Below, one piece after another: positions 1 through 7,402 of a stretch of DNA of 56,759 nucleotides. Position 1 is the first letter of the stretch, and each line of letters starts with the position of its first letter. A program made the position numbers and the translations under genes. Below the pieces are notes generated by a model, which ran no database searches, was not told where the DNA came from, and worked only from the letters and a program-made list of their open reading frames with translations. Origin of the DNA: Myxococcota bacterium (GTDB lineage Bacteria; Myxococcota_A; Polyangia; Fen-1088); NCBI GenBank assembly GCA_025934105.1, contig JAICYS010000006.1, forward strand, positions 1 through 56,759. Reading direction: 5' to 3'.

Positions 1-262
1 CCGACAAGCCGGAGGCTTCGCCCGCAGCGCCGATCGTAAGACCGCTCGGCTCGGAGACCTGCTGCGTTTTCATCCGGGGCACCAGGTCCATGAAGCGGAG
101 CTCGCAAATGACGACGGCTTGGCCGCTGACTCTTCTTTGGCGTGTTTTCGCAACCTCGCGCTGTTGCCTGTTGGGACCGCTTCCCTATCATCGCCACTGC
201 CGGCGAACTTGCGGGGCAGCGATAGTTGGAACGCAAGCTCGCTCAAACAGGGAGATGACCAC

Positions 263-874
263 ATGAAGACACCGGTAACACCGATCGCGCTCGGACTACT
301 CTTTGCCGCCGCCACGCTGGCGGCCCCGACAGCGGCGCACGCCGACACGTGGGTACGTTGGCAGAACGCGAGTCAGCCTAACCACAACATCTTTTTCCTG
401 GGCGTATCCGGGGGCCCCATCTGTACGCCGACCCGTGGTTGCGGCTACAATGCAGGAACGCAGATGATTACCTGGGCCTGGGGCCAAGGTGACCAGGATT
501 GGCAACCGGTTTACCCTGAAACGGGACCGGTCCAAAACCAGTTCGGCGACCGCGGGGTCGGGGATCCCTGGTACCTCGCCGTGGCAGGAGACTCTGGCAG
601 CAATGGCGCCAATCTCGTGATCAATCCGCCCGGGTACAGCAGCGAAACCTGGGTCGTCCAAGATGCGGCGGTTCAAGGGGCGCCTTACACGGGTTGCTAC
701 ATTTTCTGGAACAAGAGCTCAGGGAAGGTCATGGCGGTTCAAGGTGGAGTACCGTCCAACGGAGCACACGTCATTCAGTACGATCTTTGTACGCCAACCA
801 ATGGCAAGTGCGGTAACCCGTCCAATGCCTGGCATCCGGATCAGTTTTGGTGCCCGGTGCCGACTAACCAGTAG
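263..874 (+). CDS. Secreted ricin-type beta-trefoil lectin-like protein
   Basis: The start is the ATG at 263, preceded by GGGAGATGACC; the frame is open further upstream but only this start gives a signal peptide (residues 1-27, ending THTAHA-like at TAAHA). The mature protein of about 176 residues begins DTWVRWQNAS. Its C-terminal half holds a ricin-B-like signature: WNKSSGKVMAVQGG near residue 150, then NGAHVIQYD and a closing QFW near residue 193, resembling the QxW repeat of carbohydrate-binding beta-trefoils. At least six cysteines are present, consistent with an exported disulphide-bonded protein. A glycan-binding role is inferred from the fold signature only; no catalytic domain is seen. 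It converges on an AraC-type gene with a long hairpin between them. Confidence 0.72.
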   Translation: MKTPVTPIALGLLFAAATLAAPTAAHADTWVRWQNASQPNHNIFFLGVSGGPICTPTRGCGYNAGTQMITWAWGQGDQDWQPVYPETGPVQNQFGDRGVGDPWYLAVAGDSGSNGANLVINPPGYSSETWVVQDAAVQGAPYTGCYIFWNKSSGKVMAVQGGVPSNGAHVIQYDLCTPTNGKCGNPSNAWHPDQFWCPVPTNQ

Positions 875-922
875 CGCGACGGCCTTTAAGGATTGTTGAC
901 CGTTCAGCGTCTGTCCTGATCA

Positions 923-962
923 GCGGCTCGGCGTGAGCGCACTGTCGCGAACGCCGAGCCGC
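923..962. terminator. Perfect 12-bp hairpin between convergent genes
   Basis: GCGGCTCGGCGT (923-934) and ACGCCGAGCCGC (951-962) are exact inverted repeats around a 16-nt loop. The hairpin fills the space between the lectin stop (874) and the AraC-type stop (963). No T run follows on either strand, so it may act as a bidirectional or Rho-assisted terminator or only protect RNA ends. Confidence 0.5.
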
Positions 963-1388
963 CTACCTCGCTTGTTTCTCTGTCGACGTGCCAGCCCGCC
1001 ACGCGCTGGGTGACAGACCCACGCGCGCGCGAAACGAAGAACTGAAGTGCTGAAGCGACGCGTAGCCTGACTCGATCGCGATCCACTTCAACGCGTTAGT
1101 CGTCTCCTGCATCAACCTTTTCGCGATTCGCAGGTGGGCCGCATTGATCTCTTTCTGAAAAGACGTCCCCAGCTCGCGCAGGCGTCGCTGAAGGGTACGT
1201 TGTGACAGCCCGAACCCACGCGCGACTGAATGGGCACTGCTGGCGGGGCGTTGGTCGACATACGCTCGCACGCCGATGAGGAACGACGATACGCTCGGCT
1301 CTGCGACGTAGCCGGGGACCACGTTCGCTGCCTGCCGCCGGCGCGCGACCGACGCTCTTGTTTCGAATCTCTCCCCAGATTGTGCCAC
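963..1388 (-). CDS. AraC/XylS-type DNA-binding protein without sensor domain
   Basis: This 141-residue protein is almost entirely an AraC-type double helix-turn-helix domain. HTH1 lies around SVARGFGLSQRTLQRRLRE and HTH2 around IAIESGYASLQHFSSSFRA, followed by the family motif VGLSPSAWR. Usual AraC regulators are about 250-330 residues with an N-terminal sensor; here only about 35 residues precede the domain. The GTG start at 1388 has a strong Shine-Dalgarno (GGAGGAGG) about 6-8 nt upstream, which argues that the short form is the expressed gene and not just a decayed 3' end. Target and inducer are unknown. Confidence 0.75.
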   Translation of the reverse strand: MAQSGERFETRASVARRRQAANVVPGYVAEPSVSSFLIGVRAYVDQRPASSAHSVARGFGLSQRTLQRRLRELGTSFQKEINAAHLRIAKRLMQETTNALKWIAIESGYASLQHFSSSFRARVGLSPSAWRAGTSTEKQAR

Positions 1389-2050
1389 CCGACACCTCCT
1401 CCAAGTTGTTCGACAGCCAGATGCAGCGCGAATGGGTGCCGGCCGTCAGAATCGATGAACGCTCACGATCCAGGATCTTGCCGGCGGCCCGACGACAGAT
1501 GGGTTCCTGCCGCTACCCGATTTGCCGAGGGGAACTGAGGCTCGAGTCCAGGAGGACTGCGGCGGTTCATCTCTTACAATCAGTTCCGCAACCACGCGAA
1601 GGCATGGTCGCTTTTCAATGCGGATATCTTCCGTGACGTTTGAGCTGGAATCCGGCTCCCGATAGAACGGAGGTTCTGCGCGCTTATTCCGCAACGATTG
1701 CCCGACGACAGAAACGCGCATTTGGCGGCGACGTTCGCGTCCCGTCGTTCATCAGCGGCGAGGTTGCAACGACTTGCACCGGAACTCGTGGCGGCGCTTG
1801 CGCTTCACAGCGCTGTGGCGCGCCGCCGCCAGCGAGGCTGCCAAGAATCCCGGAACACCCGAAAGTAGCGTATTTGTGCAGGGCCGGCCCGTGCCACGCC
1901 GGCTGCGGAGCCAAGGCGCATCGGCGAGCTGCGTGACTGACCGGCGCGGGTGCCTGGTAAGTTGTCGGGGCACGCGACGAAACCGAGAAGCGTGCCCGGA
2001 GTTGGTGGAGCGGTGGAAGCCGGTCGACCGCCGCTAGACTAGCCGCTAAA
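1389..2050. other. Gene-free stretch upstream of the AraC-type gene
   Basis: Several open frames exist on both strands, but their translations are Arg/Pro/Ala-rich, match no family I know and lack convincing starts. I call none. The stretch should hold the promoter of the AraC-type gene. Its last 40 bases contain several CTAG tetramers just before the palindromic repeat. Confidence 0.5.
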
Positions 2051-2215
2051 CTAGTGCACCGGCGTCGAAATAGCGTCACGTTCGGCCGACGAGCCGCGCC
2101 GGACGCGTCGTTGCTTCTCCTCACAAAACCTACGGGTATTCCTCGTCGTCGCGCCTCGCGTCCAGCGCGGCTTGTCGGCCTCGGCGTTGACGCTATTTTG
2201 ACGGCGGTGCACTAG
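2051..2215. repeat. 165-bp MITE-like palindromic element with ~60-bp inverted ends
   Basis: The left arm (2051-2107) and the right arm (2157-2215, read on the other strand) match over about 58-60 positions with only a few substitutions and one 2-nt gap. Both arms begin CTAGTGCACCG and share AAATAGCGTCA, GGCCGAC and GGACGCG. The centre of about 49 bp is not paired. No transposase is encoded. CTAG at both outer ends could be a 4-bp target duplication or part of the element. Several arm mismatches would be G-U pairs in RNA, so a structured transcript is also possible. Confidence 0.72.
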
Positions 2216-2267
2216 CCGGGCGAGGTCCTGCAGGGTCCGGCGCACGTGCTTCCGGGGCGGCCGCCGT

Positions 2268-2747
2268 TCATCTCTCGCTCGTCTGTCGGGAACGCGTTTT
2301 CCGCGCAGATGCCAGCTGCAAGGCACCTGCAAGCGCGAGGCACGTGAAAGCGCAGATCAAGCTCGAATTGGGGGGCCACATGACGATGTCGCCGGCCACC
2401 TGCTCTTCCGTCATACAGCTCCGCGCCGGCGTGAGGCAGAGCAAGGCCACTGATTGTCCTTTTGGTCGCGGCCCATACGCTTGCACCACCTGCCACCCCG
2501 TCTCGGGATCGTTCGCGCCGATCGTGCAGTAGCTCTTGTCGGAGCGGCCCCACGCGTGGCCGTACTTGGACCCGCTCGACACGATCACATGGCCCACAAC
2601 CTTACGACCCTGCTGGGAAAAGCGAATCGCTTGAGGACGCGTGATGAAGAAGTAAAAGGCGCCCATCACGAGGCCGGTGGCCGCCAACACCAGCGCTGGC
2701 CCGGGGCCCAACGCACGCGCGAGCTTGTCCGGGCGATTCACGTCCAT
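2268..2747 (-). CDS. Small membrane protein, DUF3592-like
   Basis: The 159-residue protein has a transmembrane helix near the N-terminus (about residues 14-36, ALVLAATGLVMGAFYFF) and another near the C-terminus (about 130-147, ICAFTCLALAGALQLA). Between them is a roughly 85-residue extracytoplasmic segment with four cysteines. This two-helix layout and the GRKVVGHVIVSS stretch resemble DUF3592-type proteins, whose function is unknown. The ATG at 2747 has only a weak ribosome site. No operon partner is evident, since the SDR gene ends 124 bp upstream on the same strand. Confidence 0.6.
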   Translation of the reverse strand: MDVNRPDKLARALGPGPALVLAATGLVMGAFYFFITRPQAIRFSQQGRKVVGHVIVSSGSKYGHAWGRSDKSYCTIGANDPETGWQVVQAYGPRPKGQSVALLCLTPARSCMTEEQVAGDIVMWPPNSSLICAFTCLALAGALQLASARKTRSRQTSER

Positions 2748-2871
2748 TCGTCGTTCGTCGAACTCCCGTCGCGTTCACGATACACCTCTTCACACCAGGC
2801 CAGCTCGTCGGCCGCACACGGGCCGAAGATCCATTCCTTGCCGCCTGCACGATCGACGCCTGAGCCGACGT

Positions 2872-3690
2872 TCACACGAAGAAATCGGGGAGCAGATCGG
2901 AGTCGGGGACGTTGGCGTACCGGCTGAAGTCGTCGACCCCTGCTCCCCTGAGCACTTCTTCGTCGACCAGGAATTGCCCGGTACGCGCACGGCTGCCGGT
3001 CGTGAGCACGACGTGGGCGGCGTCGGCGACGATGTCGGGATGCCGCGCGCGCGCCATCACCAGGTCGCCGCCCAACAGATTCTGGACGGCGGCGGTTCGG
3101 ATGACGGTCCGCGGCCACAGCGCGTTGACGGCGATGCCGTCTGACTCGAGCTCTTTGGCCAGGCCCAGCACGCAGAGGCTCATCCCGTACTTGGCGATGC
3201 TGTAGGCGAGATGCGGCGCGAACCAGCGCGGATCCGTGGTGAGCGGTGGTGACAACATCAGGATGTGGGGATTGGCCGCCTTCCTGAGGTGGGGGATGCA
3301 GAGCTTCGAGCAGAGAAACGTCCCGCGCGTGTTCACGCCGAACATCAGGTCGAATCGCTTGAGGTCGGTGTCCTCGGTCCGCGTCAAACTGATCGCGCTG
3401 GCGTTGTTCACCAGAACGTCGATGCCACCGAAGGCCTTCACGGTGGCCGCCACCGCCGCGACCATCTGATCTTCGAAGCGCACGTCGGCCACGCAAGCGA
3501 TCGCCTGACCTCCTGCCGCCTCGATCTCGCGGACGGAATCCTCGACGGTGCCGGGCAGCTTGGGATGGGGCGTGGCCGTCTTCCCCACCACGGCCACATT
3601 GGCGCCGTCCCGCGCGGCGCGCAGCGCGATGGCCTTGCCGATGCCGCGGCTGGCCCCGGTGATGAAAAGCGTCTTTCCGGCGAGTGTCAC
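2872..3690 (-). CDS. Short-chain dehydrogenase/reductase, HSDL2-like
   Basis: The 272-residue protein has the classical SDR cofactor motif TGASRGIGKA near residue 10, the NNAS motif near residue 95, and a catalytic Ser (about 147) with Y163 and K167 in YSIAK. The sequence resembles hydroxysteroid-dehydrogenase-like 2 and related acyl-CoA-associated SDRs. The GTG start at 3690 overlaps the TGA of the upstream crotonase gene as GTGA (3687-3690), so the pair is probably translationally coupled; earlier in-frame starts would run inside that gene. Coupling with a crotonase suggests fatty acyl-CoA or isoprenoid-acyl metabolism. The substrate and NAD versus NADP preference cannot be told from sequence. 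Confidence 0.88.
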   Translation of the reverse strand: MTLAGKTLFITGASRGIGKAIALRAARDGANVAVVGKTATPHPKLPGTVEDSVREIEAAGGQAIACVADVRFEDQMVAAVAATVKAFGGIDVLVNNASAISLTRTEDTDLKRFDLMFGVNTRGTFLCSKLCIPHLRKAANPHILMLSPPLTTDPRWFAPHLAYSIAKYGMSLCVLGLAKELESDGIAVNALWPRTVIRTAAVQNLLGGDLVMARARHPDIVADAAHVVLTTGSRARTGQFLVDEEVLRGAGVDDFSRYANVPDSDLLPDFFV

Positions 3691-4454
3691 GTTCGGCTCC
3701 CTCCGTCTTTCTCCAGGCGGGCCACCAGGGCCCGCGTGGCACCCTGGGTCTCCTCGGAAAACCAGGCGTCGAGCATCTTTTCCACCAGCGCACCGTCGAC
3801 GGAGCCGAACGCGTCGAACAGCGGCTGCCGGGCCTGTCGCCGCGTGAAAGCCACCGCGGCGGGCGCACCCGCCGTCACACGTTCGAGCCAGGCCAACGTG
3901 CGCGGAACGACATCGGCCATCGGAACCACCTCGTCGACCAAACCGCACCGGAGCGCCTCCGGCGGTTTCAGCAGCGCCCCGGTGACTTCGAGGCGCTCAG
4001 CGGTTCGTGCCCCCACCACGTGGGTCAGCACGCGGTGCACGACCTCCGGCATCGGGAGGCCCACTTCCACCTCGTTGAGGCCGATGAAATAATCGCCCTC
4101 GGCGAGCACCCGGTAATCGGTGCAAATGGCGATCACTGCGCCACCCGCGGGGCTGTGGCCCGTCAACGCCGTGCCGATGGGAATTTCGGACGTCGCCACG
4201 TCGGCGAGCAGGCCAAAAAACTCCTGCCACATGGCGCGTAGCTGCGTCCGATCGAGCTGCAGCAGCTCAGGCACGTCCAGCCCCGCCGAGAAGCAGCCGG
4301 GCCGTCCCGACAGGACGATGGCCCGGCAGCCGTCCCGTCGCGCGTCCCGGATGTGGGACCGCAGGGCGGCAACCAAGTTGGCGTTGATCGCATTCACTGG
4401 CCGCCGCGAGAGCGACAGCTCGCGCACGCGGCCGTGTTCCACGGCGGTGATCAT
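3687..4454 (-). CDS. Crotonase-fold enoyl-CoA hydratase/isomerase family enzyme
   Basis: The 255-residue protein has both oxyanion-hole regions of crotonases: CFSAGLDV near residue 55 and GHSPAGGAVIAICTDYR near residue 100. The following GLNEVEVGLPMP segment carries a Glu where delta3,delta2-enoyl-CoA isomerases have theirs (GLNE). The HSPAGG and GLNE pattern makes an isomerase at least as likely as a hydratase. It is the first gene of a two-gene unit with the SDR and overlaps it by 4 bp. The ATG at 4454 has no strong Shine-Dalgarno. Role in beta-oxidation or acyl-CoA remodelling is inferred. Confidence 0.87.
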   Translation of the reverse strand: MITAVEHGRVRELSLSRRPVNAINANLVAALRSHIRDARRDGCRAIVLSGRPGCFSAGLDVPELLQLDRTQLRAMWQEFFGLLADVATSEIPIGTALTGHSPAGGAVIAICTDYRVLAEGDYFIGLNEVEVGLPMPEVVHRVLTHVVGARTAERLEVTGALLKPPEALRCGLVDEVVPMADVVPRTLAWLERVTAGAPAAVAFTRRQARQPLFDAFGSVDGALVEKMLDAWFSEETQGATRALVARLEKDGGSRT

Positions 4455-4528
4455 TTGCCGTGCATTTTAGCCCCCGGGCCGCCGGCCCGGCGACTATCGG
4501 CCAAACGGCGTATTTTTCTTCCTTGCCC

Positions 4529-4711
4529 GTCGGCGATTTTGAGTGCCGTCCGCGCATTCTCGTCGAGGACGATGCCGTCTTCGCGGCGGGAGAGGCAGGT
4601 CCGCGTCTTGAAGTCCGGTTCGTTTGGGCAGCCGGTCGAGGAGCGGTCGAAGGGCGTCACACTGCCGTCGTCGCAGCTCTCCGCGCCGTCGACGACTGGG
4701 TCGCCGCAGGT
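4529..4711 (-). pseudogene. Decayed Cys-rich repeat (myxobacterial type) fragment
   Basis: On the minus strand an open frame reads CGDPVVDGAESCDDGS, then PNEPDFKTRTC and DGIVLDEN. This is the consensus layout of the CGDGxVDxGExCDDGN repeats found in many myxobacterial surface proteins. The expected second CDDGN after DGIVLDE is out of frame, flanking sequence is unrelated, and no start, signal peptide or further repeats are present. I read it as the relic of a larger surface protein gene. The rest of the 4455-4881 interval shows nothing else I can name. Confidence 0.5.
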
Positions 4712-4881
4712 CCTCTTCGGGTGGTTGCTCGGGTCGGGTGCGGCACGGAGCGCGCCAGGCGTTCGTTGGGTCCACGCCTTGCACGGTCTGGGTGGATGGA
4801 TCCGGTGATCATGCGTTTCCGGGGCGGTTTCGCGTGCGGCTTGGCGGTCCACGGGGCTTGAGCACTGACATCCGTGTCACG

Positions 4882-6195
4882 GTGACCGATCGAATCAAAA
4901 GGGCGCGAGCGTGGGCCGGAGCGGCCTCACTGAGCGCGTTGATCCTGGCGAGCTGCCACGGATCGGTCTCATCACGGGCTTACCTGGCCGGGGGCGCAGC
5001 CGCGCGAGAGGCGCTGCAGGCATCGGTGGTGAGCCCCGCGAATGCCTATTCGGTCTTACGCCTGGCCCGCTACGCCACCGGCGCCGCCGACGATTGGAGC
5101 CGCCTGCCGCTGTTCAATCCGCCCGTCGAACCAATCCTGACCCAGGAGTTGGACGGCCCGGCGGGCGCGTCGGCCACCTCGCTGTCGGGCGCCCCGGTCG
5201 CGCTGCCGCTGCCGCCGGACGGCGCGTCGCTGGACGATGCGGCCCTGGTGCGGCTCGGCGAGCAGGCGTTCGCGCGCTACCCGACCCAGTTCGCGCCGTA
5301 CATGCGCGTCGCGCTGGCGTCCCGGCAGGCACCGGCCCGCTACGGCTTGTGGACCGACGCGGCGGCCGGTGTAGGGGGTCTGGTCCGCGCGCGCATGCCG
5401 GACGGGTCGGTGTGGCTGGCCGTGACCTGCGCGACCTGTCACACCGCGCGCGCCGCAGACGGACGGCTGGTCGCCGGGATGCCCAATGCCGCCCTGAACG
5501 TGGGACGAGCAATCCTCGATGCCGAGGGCGTGGCGGCGGCGGGCGCATCGGATCCGCGCGCGGCCTGGGGACCCGGGCGCCTGGATGTGTCGTCGGCGGC
5601 GGGGACCGAACCGGCGCGGATTCCGGACCTGCGCCCGGTCCGGTGGCTGACTCACCTGCATCAGGACGCGACGCTTCGCGGGGCGGATCCGGTGACGCTG
5701 GCGATTCGCCTCGAGACCCTGATCATCACCGCCAACAATCAGACCATCCGACCGCCGCGGATCGTGACGCTGGCGCTGGCCGCTTACGTGCGGTCGTTGG
5801 GCGACGGGCTGCCGGACCCGAAAACCGCAGCCGTCGCGTCGCCAGCCGGCGCCGCCGTTTTCGCGACCACCTGCGCGAAATGCCACGCGGCGCCGGGATT
5901 CACCGGACCCCCAGTCGCGCTGGCCACCGTCGGCACCGATCCGACGCTGGGCCGATCGATCGATCGCGGGACCGGAACCTACCGGGTGCCGTCGCTGCGC
6001 GGGGTCGGAACGCGGGGACCGCTGCTTCATGACGGCACCATCCCGTCGGTGGCGGCGCTGTTCGATCCGGCGCGGCTGTCGGCCGGTTACAGCGGTCGCC
6101 TGCACGGGACCGGCCCCGTTCGCGGCCACACCTACGGCCTGTCGCTGCCCGCGCCGGACCGGCGGGCGCTGATCGCTTACCTGGAACATCTGTGA
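4882..6195 (+). CDS. Dihaem c-type cytochrome lipoprotein, peroxidase/MauG-like
   Basis: The GTG at 4882 is the start that places a lipoprotein-type signal (hydrophobic run ending LILASC) at the N-terminus; the frame remains open upstream but reads as Arg-rich shadow. Two haem-binding motifs are visible, CATCH at about residue 183 and CAKCH at about residue 331. After the second comes the usual cytochrome c peroxidase-like tail RVPSLRGVGTRGPLLHDG. The protein (437 residues) should be anchored in the periplasm and transfer electrons or act on peroxide; peroxidase activity is not assured. The Cys-rich lipoprotein gene starts 19 bp downstream, so the two form an operon. Confidence 0.82.
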   Translation: MTDRIKRARAWAGAASLSALILASCHGSVSSRAYLAGGAAAREALQASVVSPANAYSVLRLARYATGAADDWSRLPLFNPPVEPILTQELDGPAGASATSLSGAPVALPLPPDGASLDDAALVRLGEQAFARYPTQFAPYMRVALASRQAPARYGLWTDAAAGVGGLVRARMPDGSVWLAVTCATCHTARAADGRLVAGMPNAALNVGRAILDAEGVAAAGASDPRAAWGPGRLDVSSAAGTEPARIPDLRPVRWLTHLHQDATLRGADPVTLAIRLETLIITANNQTIRPPRIVTLALAAYVRSLGDGLPDPKTAAVASPAGAAVFATTCAKCHAAPGFTGPPVALATVGTDPTLGRSIDRGTGTYRVPSLRGVGTRGPLLHDGTIPSVAALFDPARLSAGYSGRLHGTGPVRGHTYGLSLPAPDRRALIAYLEHL

Positions 6196-6214
6196 GCTAC
6201 ACGAGGAGACGAAC

Positions 6215-6928
6215 ATGACCCTGTCCAAGCTTGCGTCGCTGAGCGTCCACATCACGACCATGGCGGCTCTGACGGCCGCGTGCAGCAGCTCGACCCTGGC
6301 TCCGCAGAAGCACGACTCGGGTTCGGACACCCCGGTCATGTCCCAATTCGACTCCGGCCACGACGCGCCCGTGGCCGTCGGGAACGACGCCGCAGGCGAC
6401 GGGCCGACCCAAGACTCGGGCCTGGACGCGAGCCAGGGTCAAGGGGGCTGCTCCGGCCACGCGCCCGGGCCCTCCGACGTGCCGTCGAGCCACCGCGCCA
6501 CGGCCGTCGCCTGTCAACCGAACGCGTTCGTCGCGTACGACGGCGGAAGCTGCACGGCCAACTCCGATTGCGCCGCCAGCCCGAACTTTCCCCAGAGCTG
6601 TCTGCACGGCCAATGTGCGCCCGACGAGTGCCTGACCGACGCCGACTGCGGTCCCAATCAGGTCTGCGCCTGCGACCCGCACGTTCAAGCGCCCGCCCAG
6701 CAGAGCAACCGGTGCGTTCCCGCCAACTGTCACGTCGACAGCGATTGCGGAGCGGGCGGCTACTGTTCACCGAGCTTCGTGGCCTGCGGCTACCTGGCCG
6801 GTTACTACTGCCACCGGCCGACCGACCCCTGCCTCGACGCGACGAACTGCGGCTGCGGCCAGGCCTGCCAGTACACGCCGGCCGCCGGCGCCTTCTCGTG
6901 CGTCGCCCCCGGCCTCTGTGCCGGGTAG
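6215..6928 (+). CDS. Cys-rich lipoprotein
   Basis: The ATG at 6215 follows GAGGAGA. The 237-residue product has a lipobox LTAAC (Cys23), a low-complexity Asp/Gly/Ser segment to about residue 75, and then about 20 cysteines arranged in CxxxSDC, CLTDADCGPNQVC and CHVDSDCGAGGYC units. These resemble the short disulphide-rich repeats common in myxobacterial lipoproteins. It is co-transcribed with the dihaem cytochrome upstream. A specific function is unknown; the coupling hints at a partner or scaffold of that cytochrome at the cell surface. Confidence 0.8.
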   Translation: MTLSKLASLSVHITTMAALTAACSSSTLAPQKHDSGSDTPVMSQFDSGHDAPVAVGNDAAGDGPTQDSGLDASQGQGGCSGHAPGPSDVPSSHRATAVACQPNAFVAYDGGSCTANSDCAASPNFPQSCLHGQCAPDECLTDADCGPNQVCACDPHVQAPAQQSNRCVPANCHVDSDCGAGGYCSPSFVACGYLAGYYCHRPTDPCLDATNCGCGQACQYTPAAGAFSCVAPGLCAG

Positions 6929-7402
6929 CGTCCGGTCCTGGGCGACTGCTTCAGCAATTGGCTTGGAGACGGATCCGCCGGGGGGCGGGGTGGGCGTGCC
7001 GTCTGGGTCCGCCCTGCCCGGACGGCTGGTTTCAACGTTCGGATTGGTCCTGCCCACCGCCAAATCCGAACGAGGCGGCCGATTGTGCGGATGAACGTGA
7101 TGCGGCGTCCGGTACCAGGCGTCGCATCACGAGGTTGGCGTCGGCATCGCCTTGCGCTCTCAGTCGGGCGGTGTTGGGCATCTTGTCCGCGCGACCGTGC
7201 ACAAGACGCCCCAACGCCCCGGCGAGTTCGAGGCCGCGCTCGGTTCGTGGATCCGCCGCCGGGCGCGACCGTTCAGGTTGGCTGAACGGTCGCTCGAAAC
7301 CCGCGGACGCTTGCCGTCGCGATCGGCCGCATGTCGATGGCGGCGCCGCGGGCCGAACGTTCGCCCTTCGGGATCGCGCTCGGCTCTGGCGGCTGCCGTG
7401 GA
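6929..7402. other. Gene-free convergent interval with a strong hairpin
   Basis: No credible gene is visible between the Cys-rich lipoprotein and the convergent kelch-protein gene. The one structure is a perfect inverted repeat, GCGACCGTTCAG (7265-7276) and CTGAACGGTCGC (7282-7293), with a 5-nt loop. No T tract follows on either strand. It could terminate or stabilise the kelch-protein mRNA, whose stop lies about 110 bp away, or be a protein-binding palindrome. Confidence 0.5.

Noticed and set aside
1684-2124. 146-codon minus-strand open frame in the 1.4-2.1 kb gap.
   Set aside because: No Shine-Dalgarno, no family resemblance and it runs into the palindromic element; treated as chance.
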